38,614 bases of DNA from Candidatus Woesearchaeota archaeon (lineage in GTDB: Archaea; Nanobdellota; Nanobdellia; Woesearchaeales; WJKL01), in NCBI GenBank assembly GCA_014729675.1, contig WJJM01000056.1, positions 1-38,614 of the forward strand, given 5' to 3'. Below are positions 31,735-38,614 of the stretch, piece by piece. Below the pieces are notes generated by a model, which did no database searches, was not told the DNA's origin, and saw nothing but the letters and a program-made list of their open reading frames with translations. Position numbers and translations under genes: made by a program. Within the stretch, counting starts at the first letter, position 1. Each line of letters opens with the position of its first letter.

Positions 31735-32268
31735 ATGGCAGAGGAAAACATACAGCAGACATTAGTTCTCATAAAGCCGGACGGACTTGTAAAATCATTG
31801 ACAGGAAACATCCTTACAGCATTATCCGAGACAAAGCTTATAATAGCAGGAGCAAAGATAGTCCAGGTTGACCGTGAACTGGCTGAGAAACATTATAATA
31901 AGCTTAGAGAAGAGAAAGGGGACGAGATATTTGAAGAGGTCCTTAAGTATATACAGGGACATTATCATACAAACCGGGTTCTTGCACTAGTATATCAGGG
32001 AGAGAACGCCATATCAAAAGTAAGAGAGATCGCAGGAGAGACAAATCCTGAAAAAGCTTCTCCTATCTCCATAAGGGGAAAATACGGAAGGATCGTAAGC
32101 TCAACAGGAGTATTTGAGAATGTTGTCCATTGTTCAGACTCTGAGGAAAATGCTGAACGTGAGATAAAGATATGGTTTAAGCCTGACGAGCTTTCAAACA
32201 TAATGTATCCTACTGAAGAAAAAACAACAACAAAAACAGAATTAAGCTGGAAAGAGGAGGTTGAATAA
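31735..32268 (+). CDS. ndk: Nucleoside diphosphate kinase
   Basis: The enzyme transfers phosphate between nucleoside tri- and diphosphates through a phosphohistidine. The family residues are present: LVLIKPDGLVK (Lys14), a GHYHTNRVLALVYQGENAI region, SIRGKYG, and NVVHCSDSEENA with the nucleophile His132. The start is at 31735 directly after L24e; a longer reading from 31678 would only add the L24e tail in another frame. The 177 residues include an extra C-terminal part ending in TKTELSWKEE. It lies in the L7Ae operon. Confidence 0.95.
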   Translation: MAEENIQQTLVLIKPDGLVKSLTGNILTALSETKLIIAGAKIVQVDRELAEKHYNKLREEKGDEIFEEVLKYIQGHYHTNRVLALVYQGENAISKVREIAGETNPEKASPISIRGKYGRIVSSTGVFENVVHCSDSEENAEREIKIWFKPDELSNIMYPTEEKTTTKTELSWKEEVE

Positions 32269-32270
32269 AC

Positions 32271-34451
32271 ATGGCTGAAAAGATGGTTGAGAAAGTAAAA
32301 AGGCTTTCAGATAATCCTAAGAATATAAGAAATATAGCGATATGCGCGCATATCGATCACGGAAAGACAACATTTTCTGATAATCTGCTTGCAGGAGCAG
32401 GTATGATGTCAGAGGAACTTGCTGGAAAACAGCTGGTACTTGATTTTCATGAAGACGAATCAGCAAGAGGCATAACTATTGATACTGCGGCTGTATCTAT
32501 GGTGCATAATTTTGAAGATTCTGAATATCTTATCAATCTTCTAGACACTCCAGGGCATGTTGATTTTGGAGGAGACGTAACAAGAGCTATGAGGGCGGTT
32601 GACGGAGCGATAGTTCTTTGCTGCGCTTCAGAAGGAATAATGCCTCAGACAGAGACAGTACTTAGGCAGGCTCTCAAGGAAAGGGTAAAACCTATACTTT
32701 TTATAAACAAGGTTGACAGGCTTATCAAAGAGCTTAAGCTTACTCCTGAAAAGATGCAGGAAAGGTTTGTAAAGATAATAACACAGGTAAACAAGCTCAT
32801 AAACCAGATAGCTGAAAAAGAATACGGGGAAAAATGGTCAAAGATATCTCCCACAGACGGAAATGTCGCTTTTGGATCAGCTTTCCATAACTGGGCCTTG
32901 TCAGTCCCTTACATGCAGGATAAAGGGATAACTTTCAATGATGTAATAGATGCTTATGAAAAAGGCGGAGAAGCATACAAAGAACTTGCAAAGAAAGCGC
33001 CCATCCATGAGGTCGTTTTGGATATGGTAGTAGACCATCTTCCTAATCCTGTAGATGCCCAGAAATACAGGATACCTAAGATATGGCACGGAGACAATGA
33101 ATCAGAACTTGGGCAATCACTTATCAAATGTGACTCAAAAGGAAAGCTTGGCTTTGTAATAACAAAGATAGTAGTGGATCCTCAAGCAGGAGAGATAGCT
33201 GCAGGAAGGCTTTTTTCAGGAACTATCAAAAGGGGCATGGATGTCTATATGAACAAGGCAAAGCAGAATGCCAAGATACAGCAGGTATTCATCTATAATG
33301 GTGCCAAAAGGGAGATAATAGAAGATGTTCCTGCAGGAAATATAATAGGTATTGCAGGATTAAAATCAACTCCTGGAGAGACAGTAACACTTGAACAGGA
33401 CGAGCCTTTCGAGGCCATAACCCATATATTCGAGCCTGTAGTGACCAAAGCTATAGAAGCTACAAAACCTGCAGACCTGCCTAAGCTTATAGAAGTCTTA
33501 AGGCAGATCGCAAAAGAGGACCCCACTGTAGAGATCGAGATCAATGAAGAGACAGGAGAGCATCTTCTACATGGGATGGGAGAGCTCCATCTTGAGATTA
33601 TAGAGAACAGGATAAAGACCGAGAAGAATGTTGAGGTCAAGACATCCCCTCCTATCGTAGTTTACAGGGAGACAGTTTCAAAGCCTTCCCCAGAGATGGA
33701 AGGAAAATCCCCTAACAAGCACAACAAGTTTTACATGATCGTAGAGCCTCTTGAAGACGAGATATACAACGCAATAAAAGAAGGCAAGATCAGAGAAGGA
33801 AGGATAAAAAAGAAAGATCCTGAACTGAGAGATGCCTTTGTAGAAGCTGGCATGGACTCCAAAGAAGCAGAAAAGGTAAAAAATGTATATGAAGGAAATA
33901 TATTTATGGATATGACCAGGGGTCAAGTATATATCAATGAAGTCATAGAATTGATACTTGATGAGTTTGAAAATGTCATGAGAGGAGGCCCTTTGGCCAA
34001 AGAGCCTTGCGTAAGACTGAAAGTAAGGATGATGGACATGAAACTTCATGAAGATGCTATCCACAGAGGTCCTGCACAGGTATATCCTGCAGTGAGAGAA
34101 TCTATAAAACTAGCTATGATGTCTGCAAAGCCTATAGTATATGAGCCTATACAAATAACAAGGTTCGAGGCTCCTCTTGAATATGCTGGTGAGCTTTCAA
34201 AATTAGTTGCCCATAGAAGAGGACAATTGCTGGATATGACAGAGGAATCAGGCTCATCTATAGTTAAGGCAAAGATGCCGGTTGCAGAAACATTCGGATT
34301 ATCATCAGATCTGAGATCAGCTACAGGGGGCAGAGGAACAAGCTCTCTTATCGACCAGATGTTTGAAAAACTTCCGGAAGAGCTGCAGCAGAAAGTAGTT
34401 CAGCAGATAGTGAGTAGGAAAGGTCTTGAAGAAGGACAGCTTGGAGCATAA
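32271..34451 (+). CDS. fusA: Translation elongation factor EF-2
   Basis: This GTPase moves tRNA and mRNA through the ribosome. The 726 residues include G1 AHIDHGKTT (26-34), LDTPGHVDFGGDV, a switch with ARGITIDTAAVSM, NKVDRL, and the C-terminal domain with HRGPAQVYPAVRESIKLAMM. The His in DAIHRGPAQ is the residue that becomes diphthamide in archaea and eukaryotes; its modification enzymes are not in this window. The C-terminus QIVSRKGLEEG is typical. It is the last gene of the L7Ae-S28e-L24e-Ndk operon; the related gene order in many archaea has infB instead at this place. Confidence 0.97.
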   Translation: MAEKMVEKVKRLSDNPKNIRNIAICAHIDHGKTTFSDNLLAGAGMMSEELAGKQLVLDFHEDESARGITIDTAAVSMVHNFEDSEYLINLLDTPGHVDFGGDVTRAMRAVDGAIVLCCASEGIMPQTETVLRQALKERVKPILFINKVDRLIKELKLTPEKMQERFVKIITQVNKLINQIAEKEYGEKWSKISPTDGNVAFGSAFHNWALSVPYMQDKGITFNDVIDAYEKGGEAYKELAKKAPIHEVVLDMVVDHLPNPVDAQKYRIPKIWHGDNESELGQSLIKCDSKGKLGFVITKIVVDPQAGEIAAGRLFSGTIKRGMDVYMNKAKQNAKIQQVFIYNGAKREIIEDVPAGNIIGIAGLKSTPGETVTLEQDEPFEAITHIFEPVVTKAIEATKPADLPKLIEVLRQIAKEDPTVEIEINEETGEHLLHGMGELHLEIIENRIKTEKNVEVKTSPPIVVYRETVSKPSPEMEGKSPNKHNKFYMIVEPLEDEIYNAIKEGKIREGRIKKKDPELRDAFVEAGMDSKEAEKVKNVYEGNIFMDMTRGQVYINEVIELILDEFENVMRGGPLAKEPCVRLKVRMMDMKLHEDAIHRGPAQVYPAVRESIKLAMMSAKPIVYEPIQITRFEAPLEYAGELSKLVAHRRGQLLDMTEESGSSIVKAKMPVAETFGLSSDLRSATGGRGTSSLIDQMFEKLPEELQQKVVQQIVSRKGLEEGQLGA

Positions 34452-34460
34452 AACCAAAAA

Positions 34461-34520
34461 CTTTTTAAATGTCCTTAAAAAACCATAAACAAATACTCAC
34501 AATAAAACATTATCGGGGTG
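34461..34520 (+). promoter_or_regulatory. EF-1 alpha promoter and ribosome site
   Basis: CTTTTTAAAT (34461-34470) is a good TATA box directly after the EF-2 stop. CGGGGTG (34514-34520) is a ribosome site 10 bases before the ATG at 34531. EF-1 alpha is therefore likely transcribed from its own strong promoter rather than only by read-through. Confidence 0.55.
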
Positions 34521-34530
34521 TATATAAAAA

Positions 34531-35817
34531 ATGGCAAAAGAAAAACCACACATAAACATTGTATTTATAGGACACGTTGATGCAGGAAAATCAACAACAG
34601 TAGGAAGATTACTTTTTGACAGCGGAACATTTGATGAACAGACACTGAAGAAGCTGAAAGACAAGGCAGCAGAGCTTGGAAAAGCAGGATTTGAGTTTGC
34701 TTTCGTAATGGATAACCTTAAGGAAGAGCAGGAAAGGGGAGTAACCATCGATCTTGCTCACAAGAAGTTCGAGACAAACAAATATTACTTCACAATAATC
34801 GACGCTCCAGGCCATAAGGACTTTATCAAGAACATGATTACAGGAGCTTCACAGGCAGATGTTGGAGTCCTGGTAGTAGCTGCTACAGATGAAGAGCTTC
34901 AGCCTCAGACAAAAGAGCATGTATTCCTATCAAAGACATTAGGAGTTAATGACATGATCGTTGCTGTAAACAAGATGGATGCAGCAAAATATGATGAAGC
35001 TGTCTTCAACAAACAGAAAGAAAGACTCTCAGAACTGCTTAAATCAGTAGGATTCAATCCAGATAATGTTCCATTTATACCGTTAGCTTCACTGGTTGGA
35101 GATAATGTTGCTAAGAAATCAGAGAACATGTCATGGTACAGCGGAAAGACACTTCTTGAGCAGATGGACGAGCTAAAAGAGCCTGAAAAACCTGTTGACA
35201 AGCCACTAAGGCTACCTATCCAGGATGTATATAACATCACAGGAATAGGTGTTGTTCCTGTAGGAAGAGTAGAGACTGGAGTCATGAAGATAGGTGACAA
35301 GGTAACTATTGTTCCTGGAAGAGAAGGAAAAGGAATATCAGGAGAAGTCAAGACTATTGAGATGCATCATGAGCAGGCTCAGGAAGCTGAACCAGGAGAT
35401 AACATAGGATTTAATGTTCGTGGAGTTACAAAGAAGGACATTGCAAGAGGAGATGTGCTTGGACACTCAGACAATCCTCCTACCGTAGCAACTGAATTTA
35501 CAGCACAGATGGTAGTTTTGAACCATCCGACTGTCGTTACTGTGGGATATACACCAGTATTCCATATCCACACAGCGCAGGTTGCATGCCAGGTGGTTGC
35601 TATAGAGAAGAAGCTTGATCCTGCTACAGGAGAGGTTGCAGCAGAAAATCCAGACTTTATCAAGAATGGAGATACTGCAATAGTTAAGATTAAACCTGTT
35701 CAACCATTGGTCATAGAAAAATCAGAGGAGATTCCGGAAATGTCAAGGTTCGCTATCAGAGATTCTGGATCTACTGTGGCGGCTGGAATGTGCATTGACC
35801 TGGTCAAGAAAGAATAA
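34531..35817 (+). CDS. tuf: Translation elongation factor EF-1 alpha
   Basis: This GTPase delivers aminoacyl-tRNA to the ribosome. The 428 residues have G1 GHVDAGKST (10-18), [34 protein letters not shown] and a normal three-domain length. The C-terminus [21 protein letters not shown] is typical of the family. It has its own promoter and ribosome site. A T-rich terminator follows, and S10 lies downstream on the same strand. Confidence 0.98.
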   Translation: MAKEKPHINIVFIGHVDAGKSTTVGRLLFDSGTFDEQTLKKLKDKAAELGKAGFEFAFVMDNLKEEQERGVTIDLAHKKFETNKYYFTIIDAPGHKDFIKNMITGASQADVGVLVVAATDEELQPQTKEHVFLSKTLGVNDMIVAVNKMDAAKYDEAVFNKQKERLSELLKSVGFNPDNVPFIPLASLVGDNVAKKSENMSWYSGKTLLEQMDELKEPEKPVDKPLRLPIQDVYNITGIGVVPVGRVETGVMKIGDKVTIVPGREGKGISGEVKTIEMHHEQAQEAEPGDNIGFNVRGVTKKDIARGDVLGHSDNPPTVATEFTAQMVVLNHPTVVTVGYTPVFHIHTAQVACQVVAIEKKLDPATGEVAAENPDFIKNGDTAIVKIKPVQPLVIEKSEEIPEMSRFAIRDSGSTVAAGMCIDLVKKE

Positions 35818-35838
35818 AAATAAATTTTTTTTATTTTT
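35818..35838 (+). terminator. T-rich terminator after EF-1 alpha
   Basis: A run of eight T residues (35825-35832), followed after one base by five more, directly after the EF-1 alpha stop. This is the usual archaeal oligo-T signal. The remaining 60 bases before S10 have only a weak stem. Confidence 0.5.
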
Positions 35839-35900
35839 AATCTTATGTATGGTGAACAAGGGTTTATCATGCAGCAACCTCATACTAATCAGAGATAAAA

Positions 35901-36209
35901 ATGCAAAAAGCAAGAATAAAACTAGCAAGTACAGACATTGACAAGATCAATGAGGTATGTGATCATATTAAAGATATTTCTACTAAAACCGGGGCCGACA
36001 TGCGCGGACCTATACCCTTACCCACTAAAAAGATGAAAGTTACAACTCTTAGAGGTCCTGACGGCCGTGGAACCAACACTTTTGAAAGGTTTGAGATGAG
36101 AGTCCATAAAAGGGTTATAGATCTTGGCATGGATGAGAGAGCCTTAAGGTTGGTGATGAGAGTACCTATTCCCCAAGGCCTTAACATAGAGATAGAGATG
36201 GTCGAGTAA
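35901..36209 (+). CDS. rps10: Ribosomal protein S10 (uS10)
   Basis: This is a small-subunit head protein. The 102 residues match archaeal S10, with LASTDIDKINEVCDHIKDIS at the N-terminus, MRGPIPLPTKKMKVTTLRGPDGRGTNTFERFEMRVHKRVIDL in the core and IPQGLNIEIEM at the end. It follows EF-1 alpha, an order common in archaea. The gap is 83 bases and contains a terminator-like T tract, so its expression could be partly separate. Confidence 0.97.
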   Translation: MQKARIKLASTDIDKINEVCDHIKDISTKTGADMRGPIPLPTKKMKVTTLRGPDGRGTNTFERFEMRVHKRVIDLGMDERALRLVMRVPIPQGLNIEIEMVE

Positions 36210-36235
36210 AAGATAAAGGATGACAGGTGCTTTTG

Positions 36236-36571
36236 ATGCTGAAAAATGAGCCTCCCTTGACTCTGGACAGGTTAGCTTCTTTTTTCTATCCTCTTCTAAA
36301 AGATACAAAATTCAATGTTTATAAAAACCACTATGATTCCAGTATAAGCATAAGCATCATCACAAAAGAAAACTCAAACATAATCAATAATGAGGTTTTT
36401 AGGGTCTATTATGACGGGCATGTAGCAGATAACAGGAAATTTATAGAATCGATAGGGCATCCCGAATGCTATAAAAGATTAAAGAGTTTTATTGAATCTA
36501 TGGGGCTTAAACACTTCCATAACCATTATCTTGATTATCTTGATAAAAGGCTTGAAGAAGCTATAAGATGA
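36236..36571 (+). CDS. Hypothetical protein, 111 aa
   Basis: I do not recognise this protein. It begins MLKNEPPLTLDRLASFFYPLL, continues with alternating strand-like segments (ISISIITKE, NEVFRVYYDG) and ends with a helix rich in His and Tyr (KHFHNHYLDYLDKRLEEAI). There is no signal or membrane segment. I take ATG 36236 as start because AGGTG (36225-36229) is a well-spaced ribosome site; GTG at 36227 would lie inside that site. It is 26 bases after S10, so probably in the same message. Confidence 0.55.
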   Translation: MLKNEPPLTLDRLASFFYPLLKDTKFNVYKNHYDSSISISIITKENSNIINNEVFRVYYDGHVADNRKFIESIGHPECYKRLKSFIESMGLKHFHNHYLDYLDKRLEEAIR

Positions 36572-36642
36572 TTTTCTAGAAAATATTGATACAAAGCCTG
36601 CAGAACCATCAGCTTTAAATATGCTTGACAAGAATATTTCTT

Positions 36643-37599
36643 ATGAACCAGACAATAAAGAATACAGGTTTGACTCTATTAGCAACTGTTTTATTTAATG
36701 CTGCAGGGTATATTGGGCTCCAGAGGGCTGAGAATGTTGATTTCTATAAGCAGAACACTGCAGATCTTAAAAAGATGGAAAGAGCATCCCAAAAAGAGAA
36801 GAAGCTTGCAGAATTTCTTAAGGAAACAAGAAAAAAAGACAGTCTTCAGAGCAGCAGGCTGGAAGAATCTATTGAAAACTTTCAGGATAATTGGTCAGAT
36901 ATCCAGGAAAATAGGATAAGAAGCATAAGAAGAGGTGAGCTTAGAGAGCCTGACGGAGAGATATTCTATTTTAAGCCTGAAAAAAAGCAGAAACAAAAGA
37001 AAAGGGCAAGAGAGCCTATAAAGAATAAAAGCATAGACAAGCTGGTAATAGCATATTCAAAAGCTGTTTCAAAAAAGATAAAAATGGACCCTAAACTTAT
37101 CTATATGACTGCATGGACAGAGTCAGGAAGATGGCTTAACAAAGGCATGTTAGATGTTCCTGAAAGATATGAACCTAAATTTAAGAAAAGATATGTAGAT
37201 CCATTATTTAAAGAAGCAGGAAATAGACTGAAGAAAAACAAGTATACAGAATGGTTTTTTGATGCCTGCAATGTAGATCCTGGATCAGATATCAAGACAT
37301 ACAGGAAAAAACTTGAGGAATTTAAGAAAGACCTTGCAACATCTTATGGAGTATGCCAGGTAATGGGCATGAATGCTTTAGCATTGGGGTTCAAAGGCCA
37401 TCCAGAAGAGCTTAAGATGTTCAGCAACAGTATGATTGCAGGAGCAAAGATGATAAAGCTCAACAAGAAAAAGACAAGCTCAAACCCTATAAAAGTAGCT
37501 AGGATGTACAATACAGGGAGCTTATACAGGAATCCTACAAAAGGCCACCTTAAAAGAGCAAAAAAATACTACAATCAGGCAAATAAAAAATTCAATTAA
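36643..37599 (+). CDS. Membrane-anchored lysozyme-like (transglycosylase-fold) protein
   Basis: Residues 9-27 form an uncleaved signal or membrane anchor, followed by a charged coiled linker (about 40-128). The C-terminal domain (130-318) resembles lytic transglycosylase/N-acetylmuramidase folds: TAWTESGRW with candidate catalytic Glu160, RYEPKFKKRY, TSYGVCQVMGMNALALGF (233-250) and ARMYNTGSLYRNPT (286-299), ending in LKRAKKYY. Such enzymes cut peptidoglycan glycan chains, which archaea do not have, so it may act on other cells or on another glycan. I use the ATG at 36643: CTTTAAAT (36613-36620) is about 25 bases upstream, which excludes the TTG six codons earlier. It is a good candidate for transfer from bacteria or phage. 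Confidence 0.7.
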   Translation: MNQTIKNTGLTLLATVLFNAAGYIGLQRAENVDFYKQNTADLKKMERASQKEKKLAEFLKETRKKDSLQSSRLEESIENFQDNWSDIQENRIRSIRRGELREPDGEIFYFKPEKKQKQKKRAREPIKNKSIDKLVIAYSKAVSKKIKMDPKLIYMTAWTESGRWLNKGMLDVPERYEPKFKKRYVDPLFKEAGNRLKKNKYTEWFFDACNVDPGSDIKTYRKKLEEFKKDLATSYGVCQVMGMNALALGFKGHPEELKMFSNSMIAGAKMIKLNKKKTSSNPIKVARMYNTGSLYRNPTKGHLKRAKKYYNQANKKFN

Positions 37600-37663
37600 A
37601 CCTCTTAAGTATACTATATCTGTTATTATTTTACCACCAATAGGTAACATAGACAAATCACAA

Positions 37664-37674
37664 CTTTTATAAAT
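37664..37674 (+). promoter_or_regulatory. TATA box of S17e
   Basis: CTTTTATAAAT (37664-37674) lies about 28 bases before the ATG at 37698, so the S17e-Alba message is probably leaderless. No ribosome site precedes the start. Confidence 0.6.
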
Positions 37675-37697
37675 AGCCTGTTTTACCATATTGAATT

Positions 37698-37886
37698 ATG
37701 GGTAGAATAAAAACATCATTGATAAAAAGGATAACCTTTGATCTGTTCAGGAAACACAAAGAGGAATTTAAGAAGACATTCGAAGAGAATAGGGAACTTG
37801 TTGAGCAGTTTGCAGATATTCCAAGCAAGAAGCAGAGGAATATCATAGCTGGATACGTGACAAGACTAGTAAAAGAACAGGATTAA
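37698..37886 (+). CDS. rps17e: Ribosomal protein S17e
   Basis: This short small-subunit protein (62 residues) matches archaeal S17e over its length: MGRIKTSLIKRITFDLF, a helix with FKKTFEENRELVEQF, then DIPSKKQRNIIAGYVTRLVK. The last motif is diagnostic. Alba follows after 12 bases with a weak ribosome site, so the two genes share a transcript. Confidence 0.95.
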   Translation: MGRIKTSLIKRITFDLFRKHKEEFKKTFEENRELVEQFADIPSKKQRNIIAGYVTRLVKEQD

Positions 37887-37898
37887 AGAGGCACCAAG

Positions 37899-38204
37899 AT
37901 GAGTGAAGAAGAAACGAATGAAAAAGGAAATGACAACAACATCTTCGTAGGTGGAAAACCCTTTATGAACTATGTAACTGGAGTAGTCATGCAATTCACG
38001 ACTAAAAATGCAGATGAAGTTATCATAAAGGCAAGAGGGAAATACATCTCAAGAGCTGTTGATGTTGCTGAAGTTGCAGCAAAAAGATTTCTTGAAGGCA
38101 CAGTTGATGTCAAAAAGATAGAGATAGATTCCGAAGAGTTCAAGAATAAGGAAGGGAAACAAGTTAGAGTATCAACAATAGAGATAACTCTTGGAAAGAA
38201 ATAA
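37899..38204 (+). CDS. albA: Alba, archaeal chromatin and RNA-binding protein
   Basis: This 101-residue Alba-family protein begins with an acidic 13-residue extension and then [20 protein letters not shown], the conserved DNA-contact region. The lysine seen in most Alba proteins at the acetylation position is Lys19 here. [29 protein letters not shown], the variable loop and VSTIEITL follow. Alba coats DNA and RNA in archaea. The protein is complete and lies 10 bases before a small membrane gene. Confidence 0.95.
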   Translation: MSEEETNEKGNDNNIFVGGKPFMNYVTGVVMQFTTKNADEVIIKARGKYISRAVDVAEVAAKRFLEGTVDVKKIEIDSEEFKNKEGKQVRVSTIEITLGKK

Positions 38205-38214
38205 AGGTGAGAAT

Positions 38215-38349
38215 ATGATAGCTGTTATAGTGATATTGGCTTTGGCATTGATCGGATTGTCAGCTGTTTTTTATGCAAAGAACAAGAACCTTAAGCCTGA
38301 AAAATACATCTGGGTAGGACAAGGAGAAGATCCATTTAAACGAGATTGA
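38215..38349 (+). CDS. Small membrane protein of 44 residues
   Basis: This gene codes for a single N-terminal transmembrane helix (IAVIVILALALIGLSAVFYA) with a short hydrophilic tail that includes LKPEKYIWVGQGEDPFKRD. An AAAGGTGAG ribosome site lies directly before the ATG, 10 bases after the Alba stop, so it is very likely translated as the third gene of the S17e-Alba transcript. The orientation is probably N-terminus out with a cytoplasmic tail. I do not recognise a family. It is too short for common gene callers. Confidence 0.65.
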   Translation: MIAVIVILALALIGLSAVFYAKNKNLKPEKYIWVGQGEDPFKRD

Positions 38350-38377
38350 ATTTCTTTTTTTATTTTAAGCAGATAAG

Positions 38378-38385
38378 TTTTTAAA
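38378..38385 (+). promoter_or_regulatory. TATA box of the tRNA gene
   Basis: TTTTTAAA at 38378-38385, within AGTTTTTAAACT, is about 25-30 bases before the tRNA 5' end at 38410, the usual archaeal spacing. Confidence 0.6.
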
Positions 38386-38409
38386 CTGTATTCTTTTAGG
38401 CATTCTTAT

Positions 38410-38527
38410 GGGCCTGTAAGCTAATGGATACTTTGTCCAAGATTTGGACACAGCTGAAAAGACTGTCCGGCTTCGGAGACGATGTCAAAGACACCGGAAA
38501 ATCGGGGTTCGAATCCCTGCAGGCCCG
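38410..38527 (+). tRNA. tRNA with two probable introns, likely Arg (anticodon TCG)
   Basis: The acceptor arm GGGCCTG (38410-38416) pairs perfectly with CAGGCCC (38520-38526), with discriminator G at 38527 and no encoded CCA. The T arm is CGGGG, TTCGAAT, CCCTG (38503-38519). The anticodon stem is TCCGG (38466-38470) with CCGGA (38494-38498), the loop CTTCGG plus A, giving anticodon TCG, and the variable loop is AAAT. The gene is 118 bases, against 72 for the predicted mature form, which needs two introns of 30 and 16 bases. Intron 2 is at position 37/38 (38477-38492). Intron 1 lies between 38434 and 38468 with a repeated TGTCC at its ends, so exact cut sites are ambiguous. The D stem is weak in every reading. 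Confidence 0.8.
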
Positions 38528-38614
38528 TAACAAAGTGCAGGGCCAAAGGGTCCCGGGAACTGGTTTCCGACTACCCTGCAGGCCCGTAACAAAGTGCAGG
38601 GCCAAAGGGTCCCG
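38515..38614. repeat. Tandem repeat beginning in the tRNA 3' end
   Basis: A 41-base sequence at 38515-38555 is repeated exactly at 38574-38614, with 18 bases between copies (period 59). Each copy starts with CCCTGCAGGCCCG, which is the tRNA T-arm 3' strand, acceptor 3' strand and discriminator base. The second copy ends exactly at the window edge, so more copies may follow. It also contains TGCAGGG and CCCTGCA, which pair as an inverted repeat. It could be an attachment-site duplication, a local tandem expansion or an assembly artefact. Confidence 0.75.

Noticed and set aside
35847-35885. Stem GTATG...CATAC with inner GGGTT...AACCT before S10
   Set aside because: The two short stems are separated by an 8-base bulge on one side and part of it may lie upstream of the transcript start, so the support is too weak for a regulatory call.
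38515-38614. CRISPR array
   Set aside because: Only two copies with one 18-base spacer, and the unit contains a tRNA end; there are no cas genes in the window.

Overview
The window looks like chromosomal DNA of an archaeon, most likely a DPANN lineage of the Woesearchaeota/Pacearchaeota kind. The sequence shows a thermosome, EF-2, EF-1 alpha, eukaryote-like ribosomal proteins (L10e, L7Ae, S28e, L24e, S10, S17e), Alba, class III (pilin-type) signal peptides with a GxGD prepilin peptidase, and AT-rich TATA boxes that often sit about 25 bases before the start codon, as expected for leaderless mRNAs. Placement below archaeon is my inference from gene style and low GC, not from a tree. There are no rRNA genes, no CRISPR array and no recognisable insertion sequence.

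Layout. 1-2000: a secreted two-LamG protein with a PEF-CTERM-like tail. 2092-4119: a minus-strand run with archaeal cytidylate kinase, two small unknowns and a MaoC-like double hotdog protein. 4271-7058: thermosome, a HAD hydrolase and a small membrane protein. 7129-11333: a tightly packed six-gene operon (two coiled-coil proteins with matching C-terminal tails, NUDIX, NYN/LabA nuclease-like, DUF1461 membrane protein, triosephosphate isomerase). 11363-15560: minus-strand surface genes, namely a lipoprotein with twelve 34-residue repeats and a caspase-like His/Cys domain, two pilin-like proteins around a small membrane protein, and an unknown. 15678-19527: L10e, a zinc-ribbon-like protein, a NOG1-type GTPase, another pilin-like protein overlapping a stand-alone NFACT-R protein, and a small HExxH protein. 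19609-25306: a PurF-like protein without its N-terminal cysteine, NAD(P)H-hydrate dehydratase, a Kef-type antiporter overlapping a YhbY-like RNA-binding protein, and two HIT-family proteins that both lack the middle histidine.

25309-28356: a GCS2-family ligase and an N-formylglutamate amidohydrolase-like protein form a two-gene unit, divergent from a double Lrp regulator, with repeated TATAC boxes between them. 28344-30693: prepilin peptidase, a degenerate cis-prenyltransferase and thymidine kinase. 30694-36571: translation block with a structured L7Ae leader, L7Ae-S28e-L24e-Ndk-EF-2, EF-1 alpha, S10 and an unknown. 36643-38614: a membrane-anchored lysozyme-like protein, S17e, Alba, a 44-residue membrane protein missed by length cut-offs, and an intron-containing tRNA (probably Arg-TCG) whose 3' end begins a tandem 59-base repeat reaching the window edge.

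Together the window mixes housekeeping information processing with an unusually rich set of cell-surface proteins and with several enzyme relatives whose catalytic residues are missing. The best candidates for new biology are the repeat/caspase-like lipoprotein (11363-13483), the ligase/amidohydrolase/double-Lrp module (25309-28356), the paired coiled-coil proteins (7129-8867), and the lysozyme-like protein in an archaeon (36643-37599). All functions are read from motifs by eye; no database search was run.
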